DNA from: JAXGZG01 sp050952065
Lineage (GTDB): Bacteria; Bacillota; Sulfobacillia; Fermentithermobacillales; Fermentithermobacillaceae
Length of the DNA: 64,000 nt
Direction: 5' to 3'
Assembly (NCBI GenBank): GCA_050952065.1
Contig: JBMNKF010000002.1
Location: 186,001 to 250,000 of the forward strand
Within the stretch, counting starts at the first letter, position 1, and each line of letters opens with the position of its first letter. Of the stretch, positions 8,642 through 19,619 are shown in pieces. Made by a program: the position numbers and the translations under genes. Below the pieces are notes generated by a model, which was not told the origin of the DNA, ran no database searches, and was given only the letters and a program-made list of their open reading frames with translations.

Positions 8642-9448
8642 TCAGGGCTCTCCCAGTAGGGCCTTTCGCTCTTCGTCCGAGAGAATCTCGATGACTTCCT
8701 GGCCCAACCGTTCCAATACTCTCTGGGTGAGGATCTCCTGCCAGATGAACTGCCTGGCTATGAACACCACGTGTCGATTGCCGGTCCATATGCACGTCTC
8801 GCCTGGATCCGTTCCTCCCACTATGCATTGGGATGCGTCTGTCACCAAGACCAGGATTCTGCCGGTCCCCTGCAGGTCGCTTTCGGTCCTTGGGTGCCGC
8901 ACCACTTGCCCAAAATTCACCGTAGCCTCGCCTGACAGGACGAAGCGAATGCTAACACCTCTATCGTTGGCTTCTTTGAGATGAGAGATGAGGTCTATCA
9001 GTGCCAAATCGTCTATCGAGGCTAGGATTTCCTCCTGCGCCGTGCGTATCATCTCTCTAGCCCTGGTCATGGTCGCATCCCACCGGTCCATGTTCCAGAC
9101 CTGGTCCATGAGAGGGTCGGTTTGTTCTAAGGTTAAGAGCGCTTGCGCGACGTCTAGTGCATCTTCGTACTTGTGTCTGAGCCCGTCCAAGAGAACGTTT
9201 GCAGGCACCGGGGCGTATCGCGTAGTGTCGCCCTGGGGAAGGGACATGACGGCGTCTTTGTTGCTCAGTCTGCCCAATGCCTCGTACACCATTGATCGAG
9301 GAATACCGGTGTTCTTGCTTATCTGGTATCCGGTGGCGGGGCTGTTCTTCAACAGCGATAGATAGGTCTTGGCCTCATACTCGGTGAATCCCAGCCGCGC
9401 CATGGCTTCCAGTACCCCAATGCGTTCGTCTTTACCAGTCCGTTTCAT
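8642..9448 (-). CDS. TrmB-family transcriptional regulator
   Basis: 268 residues. Residues 13-66 form the TrmB winged helix (LGFTEYEAKTYLSLL, then ISKNTGIPRSMVYEALGRL), followed by a coiled helical linker and a C-terminal PLD-like effector half (about 95-250) with ILASIDDLALIDLI and VTDASQCIVGG. TrmB proteins sense small molecules, typically sugars in archaea, and bind palindromic operators; bacterial members are less studied. The gene is the first of the minus-strand row and is 49 bases from the P2-like ATPase, so control of ion transport genes is a reasonable inference. A consensus promoter and a palindrome precede it. Confidence 0.88.
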   Translation of the reverse strand: MKRTGKDERIGVLEAMARLGFTEYEAKTYLSLLKNSPATGYQISKNTGIPRSMVYEALGRLSNKDAVMSLPQGDTTRYAPVPANVLLDGLRHKYEDALDVAQALLTLEQTDPLMDQVWNMDRWDATMTRAREMIRTAQEEILASIDDLALIDLISHLKEANDRGVSIRFVLSGEATVNFGQVVRHPRTESDLQGTGRILVLVTDASQCIVGGTDPGETCIWTGNRHVVFIARQFIWQEILTQRVLERLGQEVIEILSDEERKALLGEP

Positions 9449-9475
9449 AGTAGTAATCCTTTCTGGAACTACGGA

Positions 9476-9490
9476 GTTCGATATCGAAAC
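9476..9490. promoter_or_regulatory. palindromic candidate operator of the TrmB-type regulator
   Basis: TTCGATATCGAA (9477-9488) is a perfect 12-bp palindrome; with flanks it reads GTTCGATATCGAAAC. It lies just downstream of the -10 box of the promoter at 9500-9528, in the transcribed leader, where a bound repressor would block initiation or clearance. Autoregulation is an inference. Confidence 0.6.
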
Positions 9491-9499
9491 ACTAAGACA

Positions 9500-9528
9500 A
9501 TTATATGCGTCGGGACTGGGGGTGTCAA
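9500..9528 (-). promoter_or_regulatory. consensus sigma-A promoter of the trmB-type/ATPase gene row
   Basis: On the minus strand TTGACA (9528-9523), exactly 17 bases, TATAAT (9505-9500): both hexamers perfect. The regulator's ATG at 9448 is about 45 bases past the expected transcription start. Confidence 0.9.
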
Positions 9529-9722
9529 CAGCTGATTATGGGGGACGCCAAGAACCTTGGGGTGCTGAACAAAACGTGCCATTTGCAGCGGCATGCGAAA
9601 ATCACGCCACTCACTCCCTATGAGTTGGGCCGGGGATGCGCGCAGCTGATTGCCATGATCACTGTGCAAAAGCCCGGAAGGATACTGGAAAAGGAGTGCA
9701 TGACAGACTATTGGGCGGTGCC

Positions 9723-10931
9723 TTACAGGCTATCTGCCGAGCAGACTGCGTTGCCCCCTGATTTCTTGGCGAGGTACATAGCCTTGTCGGCCATCCGTAT
9801 GAGGTCTCTGCCCAGTGTTGTGTGTTTCGGGAAAGAAGATATGCCGATACTAACTCCGAATCTGACCATCTGACCTTCGTAATGGGTTTCCACTTTACGG
9901 AGCGCATCGATGACGCGTTGTCCTATGGCTGTGGCATCCTTGAGGGTAGTCCTCTTTAGTATTATGAGGAACTCATCGCCGCCATATCTCACGATCTTAT
10001 CGTCCGCACGGACTACGGATCTCAGTACTGAAGCCAGATTGATCAACACCGCGTCTCCAGCGTCGTGCCCCATGGAATCGTTGACGTTCTTCAAGCAATC
10101 GACGTCCACGAACATCACGGAGCACGTCATCTTTCTTTTTGCTATCCTGGGAAAATCGAGGTTGAGCCAGTCTTCGAGATATCGGAGGTTTCCCAGCCCC
10201 GTGAGGGGGTCTGTTCGTGCTTCCATAGTGCTGGTTTGTCGTTCCTGTTCTGACTTCATCTGGCTCCACAGAGTGAGCATCCCTGCAAACACGAAGATCG
10301 TGCCGACATTGCCCAAATGCAGCGACAAGAGGGTTGTGGTCATGTTTACCATATACCAGGCGACCAAGGAATTCTTCCTATCTGAATAGGCAATCTTGAC
10401 AAAATAGGAATCCAATCGCCGCCCACTATACATGGCGCGCGCCGTTGATACGAGTATGGTATTTACTAAGTCGTAGCAAACGATCATAAGGAGAACGCCA
10501 AGTACTTCGCCTTTTGGATCGTGCTGCCACGGGTGCGACAGGTTCATAACCAAGCTCGCCAGGTAAAGGCTGATTCCTGATTGGGCTGCGTTAAAAGCGG
10601 AGTCCAGGACTGCCCTCTCTTGCGTGACAATCCTAGTAAGGATAGGTATTGCCAGACTTACCATGGCCAACGGGACACCGTGGTACCAAAGAGCGGCAAA
10701 AGCCACCGTCTCGCCCAGCGAAAGAACGGTACTGCCTTGGAATCGAATATACAGATGCTCGCCAATCATACCTAGAATGACATGGAGGATCGTGGTCCAG
10801 AAACCTGGCAAAGAGCCCACGAAAAGACTCTGGGCCATCACAGTGAATCCGACTACGGTGACAATGGTCATGTACGTCACTAGAGCGGGGGTGCAATGAT
10901 CCATGCCAGGGGTCTCGCTCAATCGGTTCAC
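9723..10931 (-). CDS. membrane-bound diguanylate cyclase (GGDEF)
   Basis: 402 residues from GTG at 10931, chosen for AAGGAG eight bases upstream. The first about 215 residues are hydrophobic with roughly six membrane helices of an MHYT/MASE-like sensor I cannot name. The C-terminal GGDEF domain starts at DPLTGLGNLRYLEDW and has the intact active site YGGDEF near residue 316, preceded by RADD, which fits the RxxD inhibitory site five residues before the motif. The enzyme makes cyclic di-GMP from two GTP; product inhibition through the I-site is expected. No EAL domain and no riboswitch for the product is recognised in the window. It stands alone, 195 bases upstream of the TrmB promoter. Confidence 0.92.
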   Translation of the reverse strand: MNRLSETPGMDHCTPALVTYMTIVTVVGFTVMAQSLFVGSLPGFWTTILHVILGMIGEHLYIRFQGSTVLSLGETVAFAALWYHGVPLAMVSLAIPILTRIVTQERAVLDSAFNAAQSGISLYLASLVMNLSHPWQHDPKGEVLGVLLMIVCYDLVNTILVSTARAMYSGRRLDSYFVKIAYSDRKNSLVAWYMVNMTTTLLSLHLGNVGTIFVFAGMLTLWSQMKSEQERQTSTMEARTDPLTGLGNLRYLEDWLNLDFPRIAKRKMTCSVMFVDVDCLKNVNDSMGHDAGDAVLINLASVLRSVVRADDKIVRYGGDEFLIILKRTTLKDATAIGQRVIDALRKVETHYEGQMVRFGVSIGISSFPKHTTLGRDLIRMADKAMYLAKKSGGNAVCSADSL

Positions 10932-11194
10932 CAAGTGCACTCCTTTTCTTGTGGTGACGTACCGGTCTTGCATGCTGCATTACATGGTGTATCGGAACGA
11001 GTGTAGCCCCAAGTTAGTATGAAGTTTCGACATGCCGTACGGTCCGAATTCACCTTTGGGGGTTACAGAATAGTGCCCCGAACAGCCGGTTTGTTCTTCG
11101 AATAGACATCTGACTGCCCGTACATTATCCTGTTGGAGTAGGTTCCTTCCGAGATTAATACTGTGGATCGAAATCGCAGGGGGCGCGACGTTCT

Positions 11195-11764
11195 GTGGGC
11201 TTTCGTTTCAAGAAATCGCATGGGAACAATACGGCTCTTAGGAACATGGTCCTAGGGGGCATGCTGATCGCTTTGGGCATATTGGTGCCCACAATGTTCC
11301 ATGCCGTGGGACTTGGCAAAGCTTTCTTGCCTATGCACATCCCGGTATTATTGTCTGGCTTCCTATGCGGGCCGGGTGTGGCCGCTTTGGTCGGAGCCGC
11401 AACGCCTCTTCTGAGTGCTGTGTTAACCGGTATGCCTTCTTTGATTCCACCTGTAGCCCAGGGCATGGTGGCCGAACTGTGCGTCTACGGATTCGTCACA
11501 GGATACCTGTTTCGGAAGGTGGGATTGGGCATATACGTTACTTTGTTCGTGTCGATGCTGGGCGGAAGGATTGTCTATGGAGTTCTGGCGCATTTCTTGC
11601 TTCCTTTGTTTGGACTTCCCCGGGTTCCTCTGTGGGCACCCCTGGCTATGGCATTCTCCGAGTCGGTGCCCGGGCTAGTTGTACAAGTATTGTTGATCCC
11701 GGTTTTGGTGTCGTTATTGACGGGGAACACCAAGATGCTTATGGCCATCAAGAGGCCACGATAG
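11195..11764 (+). CDS. ECF transporter S component (substrate unknown)
   Basis: 189 residues from GTG 11195; AGGGGG lies 13 bases upstream, so the start is only fairly sure. After a short basic N-terminus there are about six hydrophobic helices, with the ECF S-component marks: an Ala/Gly-rich first helix (LGGMLIALGILVPTMFHAVG) and FLPMHIPVLLSGFLCGP before helix 3. Such membrane proteins bind a vitamin or related compound and dock on a shared energising module (EcfT, EcfA, EcfA'), which is not in the window. The LPMHIPVL motif is frequent in a folate/pantothenate-type branch but does not fix the substrate. The 263 bases before it hold no gene I can support. Confidence 0.75.
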   Translation: MGFRFKKSHGNNTALRNMVLGGMLIALGILVPTMFHAVGLGKAFLPMHIPVLLSGFLCGPGVAALVGAATPLLSAVLTGMPSLIPPVAQGMVAELCVYGFVTGYLFRKVGLGIYVTLFVSMLGGRIVYGVLAHFLLPLFGLPRVPLWAPLAMAFSESVPGLVVQVLLIPVLVSLLTGNTKMLMAIKRPR

Positions 11765-11910
11765 AAGTGTTCTTAAGCGGCCAAGACGTATAACACTCCA
11801 GGCCCGCAATACTCCATGGGGGCGGAACTCCAGGGTTGCGTATTGCGTCATACCGAAAAGATATACAAGTTCCCCATGAGAATGTCTAGCGATACATTTC
11901 AGGAGGGGTA

Positions 11911-13320
11911 ATGATGATGCGTAGGAGAAGAGCAAGAGTCTTTGTGCCGGTGTTTCTTCTGCTTGTAGGGCTAGTACTCGTGCAGGTGGCATTGCCTGCG
12001 GTTGCGGTGGCCGAGGACGCGGTGCCAACTTATGAGACTACTCGCCTTAGGGTTTACTATCCCTTGTACCTATTGAGCGGCAATTATGTGTTTCCAGTAG
12101 ACTACATTGTTCCTGCCATTGAGTCCGACGATCCGGCCGCTGTGGCAGAAGCTGCCTTGAACCAACTGATCGCTGGACCTCCCGAGAAGCCTTTCAGGAT
12201 GATGCTCACCATACCCAAAGAGACTGAAGTCTTGAGTGTTACTGTCGAGGATAACGTGGCCACGGTAGACTTCAGCAGCGAGATTCAAAGCCTCAACGTA
12301 GGTTCTGGGGGAGAAAGCGCCATCTTGACGGCCATTGTCAACACAGTGTGCCAATACCCTATTTCATCAGTGAGGCTCTTAGTAGAAGGCAATGAAGTGG
12401 AGAGCCTTGCGGGGCACGTTGATATAACCGGAGTTCTTGAGCCTGATTTCAGCGCACAGATTCAGCCCATGGAAGATGTGGGTCAGCACTGGGCAGGGGG
12501 CTCCACGATACTTCTCCAAGCCATGGACATTGTGGCGGGATTTGATGACGATACGTTCAGACCCGATGAAAAAGTTACTAGGGCCCAGTTCGTAAAGCTT
12601 TTGGTAGAAGCCTGCGAGTTGCCCGGGCCAGGTGAGACCTCTATGCCCTTTGCTGATGTCGAGAACCACTGGGCCAAATGGCACGTGCAGAGCGCAATAG
12701 CTGCGGAGATTATATCTCCCGAGGACTACGGGACGTCCTTCAAACCTGATGAGGTGATTTCCCGAGAGGAAATGGCTCAGATACTGGTTAAGGCGTCTGA
12801 CATCTACCGGGAAGATCATCCGGAGATAAGCTTTGCCGAGCCGTTAGAAGACCGCGACTTCACCGATCTGGCCGAGATTCAAGATAAGTACTTGGAGTCC
12901 GCCCTGGAATCAGCAAGGCGCGGCCTTATCAAGGGGTATCCTGACGGCTCTTTTGGTCCCAAGAACGGGCTAACAAGAGGAGAGGCCGTAACGGTCATAG
13001 CCAGGATGATGGAAGTATCGGGAGATAGGGTCATACTAAGCACCCCAAGACCCGGATACCAAAGAGGCGACAATGACGTGTTTGTTGTTGGCGCAGCCAC
13101 AGCGTTTGAGGCCAACGTCAACTTCCGACTTACTGCCGAAGATAGTTCCGAAGCCATGTACAGCTATACCACCGCCACAAGTGGAATGGGTTGGGGAATG
13201 TTTGGGATCTGTGTTAAGGCAGAGGTTCTGGAAAACTTGAATGCCCACGAACTTGAGATCCATTTGGTGAGCCCGAAAGACGGTGAGGAGTATTCAAAGG
13301 TGACCGTGCCCTTGGGATAA
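11911..13320 (+). CDS. secreted GerMN plus triple SLH-domain surface protein
   Basis: 469 residues; AGGAGG is 4 bases from ATG 11911 and 7 from ATG 11914, so the second may be used. A basic start and hydrophobic core (to about residue 35, AVAVAED) form a signal peptide. Residues about 45-160 resemble the GerMN domain of spore germination/sporulation proteins (LNQLIAGPPEK, VATVDFSSEIQSL, VRLLVEGNEVESLAGHVDI). Three S-layer homology repeats follow (about 165-230, 235-300, 305-365), each with the FxDxxxHW-type start and GY/GFxDGxFxP and TRAQF/TRGEA turns; the second is weaker. The last about 100 residues are unassigned. SLH repeats anchor proteins to cell-wall polymers. A terminator follows. Confidence 0.85.
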   Translation: MMMRRRRARVFVPVFLLLVGLVLVQVALPAVAVAEDAVPTYETTRLRVYYPLYLLSGNYVFPVDYIVPAIESDDPAAVAEAALNQLIAGPPEKPFRMMLTIPKETEVLSVTVEDNVATVDFSSEIQSLNVGSGGESAILTAIVNTVCQYPISSVRLLVEGNEVESLAGHVDITGVLEPDFSAQIQPMEDVGQHWAGGSTILLQAMDIVAGFDDDTFRPDEKVTRAQFVKLLVEACELPGPGETSMPFADVENHWAKWHVQSAIAAEIISPEDYGTSFKPDEVISREEMAQILVKASDIYREDHPEISFAEPLEDRDFTDLAEIQDKYLESALESARRGLIKGYPDGSFGPKNGLTRGEAVTVIARMMEVSGDRVILSTPRPGYQRGDNDVFVVGAATAFEANVNFRLTAEDSSEAMYSYTTATSGMGWGMFGICVKAEVLENLNAHELEIHLVSPKDGEEYSKVTVPLG

Positions 13321-13354
13321 TAGCCCCTGTGTGACTAGGATCTAAATGGCGTGC

Positions 13355-13397
13355 GAGGCAGTCCTTTGTTGGTTGAGGGCTGCCTCTTTCCTATTTC
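13355..13397 (+). terminator. Rho-independent terminator after the GerMN-SLH gene
   Basis: GAGGCAGTCC (13355-13364) pairs with GGGCTGCCTC (13377-13386), 10 bp with one G-U, followed by TTTCCTATTT. It lies 35 bases past the stop codon. Confidence 0.85.
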
Positions 13398-13676
13398 GTT
13401 TTCGGACGAGATGTATCGCTTCTTATCCCAATATGGCGTTAACAAGGCGAGACTGCGTCAATTTGTTGATGTAGACCACTGGTAAGAATTCTAACCCCGA
13501 CGCTTCAATGCGTTATCGACTCGTACATTGGAAGAGTTTGGCATATCCAGAGGAAATGTGCCGCAAAGTGCGTATCACCTTGGACAAGCCCCGACAAGCC
13601 CCACAGGCCACCAGGCATAAAATGGAAATGGGTTGAGCACCCTCGACTCTAGGCGTCCAAATGGGGGGCATAAGCG
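13398..13676. other. spacer before spoIIE, no gene seen
   Basis: About 280 bases with no convincing frame. A short direct repeat ACAAGCCCC occurs twice around 13582-13602. I could not identify a Spo0A box or a clear sigma-A promoter here, though spoIIE of relatives is Spo0A controlled. Confidence 0.4.
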
Positions 13677-15812
13677 TTGAAAATCTTCGGCTCCGTGTCA
13701 TCCTTTCTCAAAAGCAAGCGGACGACCGGCCAACTGAGGTTGGATTGGGATCTTTTGTTGGGTATGACGCTTTCGTTCTTCCTAGCCAGGACAGTGTTGG
13801 TGGGAAGTCTAACTCCATTTGCCCCGGCAGTTTACGCTGGCGCCCGCTCGGCTGGCAGACCGTTTTCCACCGTTATGGGGATTACAGCTCTGCTTGGCAG
13901 CGCCACGTTAGGCCGCTGGGACCTCACAGGATACCATGCTGTCGCAATCCTCCTTGTTACCCTCCTTATCAAGCCCACGAAAGGCCGAAAGTCCTTAGCG
14001 CTGGTAGATGCGGCCCTATGCGCAGGTATTGTGGCAGCCTCCAGAGCAACCGTCGTTCTGATTGTTGGACCGACCATGCTGTCGTACTTGGCGGCGCTCT
14101 TGGAGGGGTTGTGCGCTCTAGTAGTCTGCTTGTTAGGAATCAGCGCTTTCCCAGAGCCCAAGCCTCTCGTTCTGACTGAGAAACGTTCCGATGCACTCCT
14201 GGTGTTGGTGATTCTTGCTCTGGGTGGGTTCGGAGATATCGTTGTGGCTGGACTAAGGGTTCAGACTGTCGTGGTCATGGGATGCACGCTAATTGCGGCA
14301 TACATTGGAGGGCCCGGGGCAGGTGCTATGACCGGTCTCTCTGGAGGACTCATGCTGTCTCTTACGGCAGGAGAGGAACCCCTCATCTTTGGCCTGATAG
14401 GAGTTGCGGGGCTCCTGGCTGGAATAGGTGGGTGGTTCGGTCAGATAGAGGCTATCCTTGGTTATCTAGCGTCGGGACTTCTTCTATCGATATACGCGGA
14501 TTCAGGCCCCGCAGTTACAAGACGATTTCTGGAACAATCTGTTGCTTGTCTGTTCATCGTTTTCGCCAACCCCAGGGTCTCCAAGAGATTGTCTTCCATG
14601 TTCCCTGTGCTGTCATTGAAAACCCCCGCCGCGAAACCTGTCCGGCCGGACATTGACCCTTACAAGCTAAGGACTGCCGCCATATCCCACGCTCTCGCAG
14701 AGATCGGGTCGCTTTTTGCCCAGGCAGCAGCTTCATCTGCTGTCCACGTTGCTCAGGCGTCTCCATCGACAGGAGCACCTTCGGTGCCGGGTACTCAGGA
14801 GATGATTACTCACGTGGCCGAAAGAGCATGTAGCGGATGCCAACAGCGTCCCCACTGCTGGGAAGCGGATTTTGGGCAGACCTTTGAGTCTTTTGCTGCT
14901 CTCTTGCGGAAGATGACCGTCACCGGGAGGCTGACCTCCGACGACGATCAGAGCGGCCTTGCGGACAAGTGTCAACGATTCGGCGAGGTGGTAGCCGAAC
15001 TCAACCACCTGCAGGAAATCGGCCGCCTTGAAAGGCGTATTCGGACGCTTGATGACGAGACCAAGGAGTGTTTGGCATTTCAGTATCGATGCCTTGGGCA
15101 GATGCTTGCACCTGCCCGTCCCCAAGAGGACAGCAACCGACATCACAAGCCCAAACTCAAGCTCACGGTAAAGGGAGGAACTGTGGCAGCAGAGGGTGCC
15201 ACCAAAGCCGGCGACATGTGGACTCAATACCATCTCCAATCTGGGAAGACTTTGGTGGTGTTGTCTGATGGGATGGGCAAAGGGGAGGCGGCTTTCCGTC
15301 AGAGCAAGGAGACGCTAGATCTCATGAAATCGCTTCTGGACTGCGGTTTAGATTACGATTCATGCGTTTCGTTCCTTAACTCGGCTCTGTTCTTAGCTTG
15401 CCGTCCCGACGGCTTCGTGGCCATCGATTGCCTTCTGATTGATCAGGCTACAGAGCGGGCATATTTCCACAAGTTCGGTGCGCCCCCTTCGTTTATAAAG
15501 AAAGGAGACGGCAACGTCGTGGTGGTGAGGGGCACTAGGCCGCCGGCCGGAGCACTGAACGTGATTCCATGCCTTGCAACAAGCGAACCGATTTCTCCGG
15601 GCGATTGCATCCTTTTGGTGTCAGACGGCATCTTTCGGTCAAGCCCTATACCTGCAAGAGCTGAGCATTTGGTGGTCTCGCGTCTGCGTCGGCAAAAGGA
15701 TAGTTCGCTGGACGCCACTGTCAGGAGTCTGCTCGCGCAAGGTCAGCGGCCGGGCGGGGGTAAGCCCCCCGATGACGTAACCGTTGTGGGCATTGTGGTG
15801 CAGAGAATGTAA
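13677..15812 (+). CDS. spoIIE: stage II sporulation protein E (SpoIIE) serine phosphatase
   Basis: 711 residues from TTG 13677, with GGGGGG about eight bases upstream. The first about 300 residues are multi-spanning hydrophobic helices; then a regulatory middle region with a Cys cluster (ACSGCQQRPHC, about residue 385); the C-terminal PP2C phosphatase has the metal motif SDGMGKGEAA (about 531) and LLVSDGIF (about 648). In Bacillus SpoIIE (827 residues) sits at the polar septum and dephosphorylates SpoIIAA, releasing sigma-F in the forespore; this one is about 115 residues shorter, mainly between membrane part and phosphatase. Neighbours tilS and ftsH are the usual ones, supporting the assignment and spore formation. 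Confidence 0.93.
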   Translation: MKIFGSVSSFLKSKRTTGQLRLDWDLLLGMTLSFFLARTVLVGSLTPFAPAVYAGARSAGRPFSTVMGITALLGSATLGRWDLTGYHAVAILLVTLLIKPTKGRKSLALVDAALCAGIVAASRATVVLIVGPTMLSYLAALLEGLCALVVCLLGISAFPEPKPLVLTEKRSDALLVLVILALGGFGDIVVAGLRVQTVVVMGCTLIAAYIGGPGAGAMTGLSGGLMLSLTAGEEPLIFGLIGVAGLLAGIGGWFGQIEAILGYLASGLLLSIYADSGPAVTRRFLEQSVACLFIVFANPRVSKRLSSMFPVLSLKTPAAKPVRPDIDPYKLRTAAISHALAEIGSLFAQAAASSAVHVAQASPSTGAPSVPGTQEMITHVAERACSGCQQRPHCWEADFGQTFESFAALLRKMTVTGRLTSDDDQSGLADKCQRFGEVVAELNHLQEIGRLERRIRTLDDETKECLAFQYRCLGQMLAPARPQEDSNRHHKPKLKLTVKGGTVAAEGATKAGDMWTQYHLQSGKTLVVLSDGMGKGEAAFRQSKETLDLMKSLLDCGLDYDSCVSFLNSALFLACRPDGFVAIDCLLIDQATERAYFHKFGAPPSFIKKGDGNVVVVRGTRPPAGALNVIPCLATSEPISPGDCILLVSDGIFRSSPIPARAEHLVVSRLRRQKDSSLDATVRSLLAQGQRPGGGKPPDDVTVVGIVVQRM

Positions 15813-16029
15813 AGGGCTCGTGGTACGTGCGGCAGACATGTGCTGTGTTTCTTGTGTCTCGAGCTCAGTGGCGACTTTCGCCTCATTAGCACGGCTCAAC
15901 GTAGCGAAAAGTAGCCAACCGGGCATCGCCTGAGTCCGAGGAGCAATGCGGGAGACTGCGAATCGGTCGTAGATCACGCCCACAAATGTGCACCGCTTGG
16001 AGAGTTCTGGTATTCTAGGTGCACTAGAG

Positions 16030-17538
16030 GTGAAAGCTACGGCTACCGTGGATCGTGTGACAGAAAGGGTAACTGAGATTAGTTCCCGCACTATCAAGCG
16101 TTACCGCATGATCCGTCGTGGGGACTTGGTGATTTGCGCCGTTTCCGGGGGCCCTGATTCTATGTGCCTTCTCAGTGTCTTGGCTAGACTCAAAGAAGAG
16201 CTCGGCATTTCTCTCCACGTTGTCCACCTGAACCATCATATGAGGGAAGAAGCCTCCAAGGATGCGGCTATGGTGGAGCGTTTTGCCCAATCCCTTGGAA
16301 TTCCCTGCACAGTAGGCCACGCCGATGTCTTTGCAATCGCGAAAGAGAAGCGAGTCGGAGAGGAAGAGGCCGGTCGCATGGCAAGGTATGCACTCTTCCG
16401 GAAGGTCAAAGACGAGATCGGAGCCTCAAAGGTAGCCTTGGGCCATAACCTCAACGACCAGGCGGAAACGGTGCTTATGAGGCTCTTGCGAGGCAGCGGG
16501 GCCAGAGGCTTGGCAGGCATTCCTCCCGTTTACGGAGACACTATACGGCCTTTGCTTGAAGTTGGCCGCTCTGATATTGAGGCGTACTGCCGAGAAAACC
16601 AAATACCCACGATGTCCGATACCTACAATTATGATATGGCGTACACCAGAAATCTCCTAAGGCACCGGGTGATGCCACAGCTGGCGGATAGATTCAACCC
16701 TTCGCTAGTCAAGACTCTAGCCGCAACTGGACTAATTCTTCGTTGGGACGCAGATTATCTGGATGCTGATGCTGAACGCCGCTTTTTGTCGTGTTCTTAC
16801 ACGGAAGGACGAGTAACCTCAATAGATGATGCAGTTCTGGAAGGTATGCATCCCGCTGTGGCGTCTCGGGTCTTGGAGAGGGCTTGGAGAGAGTGTGCGG
16901 ACCCTAGCGAAGACTCTATGAGTCCGCGAGTCCTGGAAATGCGCCACATCCTATCTCTTATGGAAGGGAAGCATTCCCAGATTACGCTTCCTCTTGGGGT
17001 CACGGCGTCTAGGGAAGACGGGTACTTGCGTTTCTACCCGTCGCCTCCAAAAGTTGATGTTACGTTGGATTCTCCTCACGACCTGGCCGGGACCGAGGTT
17101 TGGATTCCTGGACTGGGGTTAACAGTCTCTCTAAAGGTTCTGGGTTCGGAAGAAACAAGCAAGGTGGCTTGCGATCCTGGAAAAGCAGCCCCACGCGCTT
17201 CCCGGCCACATTGGTTAATGGTAGAGCCTGTAGTGCACCTAGATTACAATAGGTGTACTTGGCCTCTTAGGATTAGAACAAGGATGGACGGAGACAGGTT
17301 TGCGCCCTTAGGAATGCAAGGGAAGGAGCAGAAACTCAAAGATTTCTTTATATCAAATCGAGTACCCAGGTTGTACAGGGATTTTGTCCCTCTTTTGGTC
17401 TCGGGAGACGATATTATATGGGTCGGAGGATTTAGACTGAGCGAGAAATACAGGATCCAGCCAGAGTCTTCGCGAATACTGCGAGCCGAGGTCAGGCCAC
17501 GCTTGCGGTATAGAGAGAATTGTGCTATTATTTGTTAG
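16030..17538 (+). CDS. tilS: tRNA(Ile)-lysidine synthase TilS
   Basis: 502 residues from GTG 16030; an earlier GTG at 15988 is in frame but lacks any ribosome site, and the TGGTATTCT extended -10-like element at 16009-16017 lies between the two. The PP-loop ATP motif AVSGGPDSM is at about residue 38, followed by LHVVHLNHHMR and GHNLNDQAETVLMRLLRG, all typical. The C-terminal part (about 400-490) is the TilS substrate domain (RIRTRMDGDRFAPLG, KLKDFFISNRVPR). It converts C34 of tRNA-Ile2 to lysidine so that it reads AUA. spoIIE lies upstream and ftsH downstream, separated by a terminator; the hpt gene normally between them in Bacillus is absent. Confidence 0.94.
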   Translation: MKATATVDRVTERVTEISSRTIKRYRMIRRGDLVICAVSGGPDSMCLLSVLARLKEELGISLHVVHLNHHMREEASKDAAMVERFAQSLGIPCTVGHADVFAIAKEKRVGEEEAGRMARYALFRKVKDEIGASKVALGHNLNDQAETVLMRLLRGSGARGLAGIPPVYGDTIRPLLEVGRSDIEAYCRENQIPTMSDTYNYDMAYTRNLLRHRVMPQLADRFNPSLVKTLAATGLILRWDADYLDADAERRFLSCSYTEGRVTSIDDAVLEGMHPAVASRVLERAWRECADPSEDSMSPRVLEMRHILSLMEGKHSQITLPLGVTASREDGYLRFYPSPPKVDVTLDSPHDLAGTEVWIPGLGLTVSLKVLGSEETSKVACDPGKAAPRASRPHWLMVEPVVHLDYNRCTWPLRIRTRMDGDRFAPLGMQGKEQKLKDFFISNRVPRLYRDFVPLLVSGDDIIWVGGFRLSEKYRIQPESSRILRAEVRPRLRYRENCAIIC

Positions 17539-17541
17539 TTG

Positions 17542-17564
17542 CCCGACCCTCGGTCGGGTTTATT
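17542..17564 (+). terminator. terminator between tilS and ftsH
   Basis: CCCGACC (17542-17548), loop CTC, GGTCGGG (17552-17558), then TTTATT. It starts 3 bases after the tilS stop, so ftsH (start 17585) would need read-through or its own promoter. Confidence 0.75.
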
Positions 17565-17584
17565 CGTGGTAAGAAAGGGGCGAT

Positions 17585-19537
<1,953 letters not shown>

Positions 19538-19569
19538 CACCTGGGAACCCGAACAACTGACCTGGACAT

Positions 19570-19603
19570 GGACCGCCGGGAGACCGGCGGTCCGTTCTTA
19601 ATC
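19570..19603 (+). terminator. Rho-independent terminator after ftsH
   Basis: GGACCGCCGG (19570-19579), GAGA loop, CCGGCGGTCC (19584-19593), then GTTCTTAATCTT. Perfect 10-bp GC-rich stem with a GNRA loop. Confidence 0.88.
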
Positions 19604-19619
19604 TTGGCTTTGTGTACGG

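Noticed and set aside
11041..11194. riboswitch before the first ECF subunit
   Set aside because: No conserved core of a known vitamin riboswitch could be matched; only a general spacer remains.
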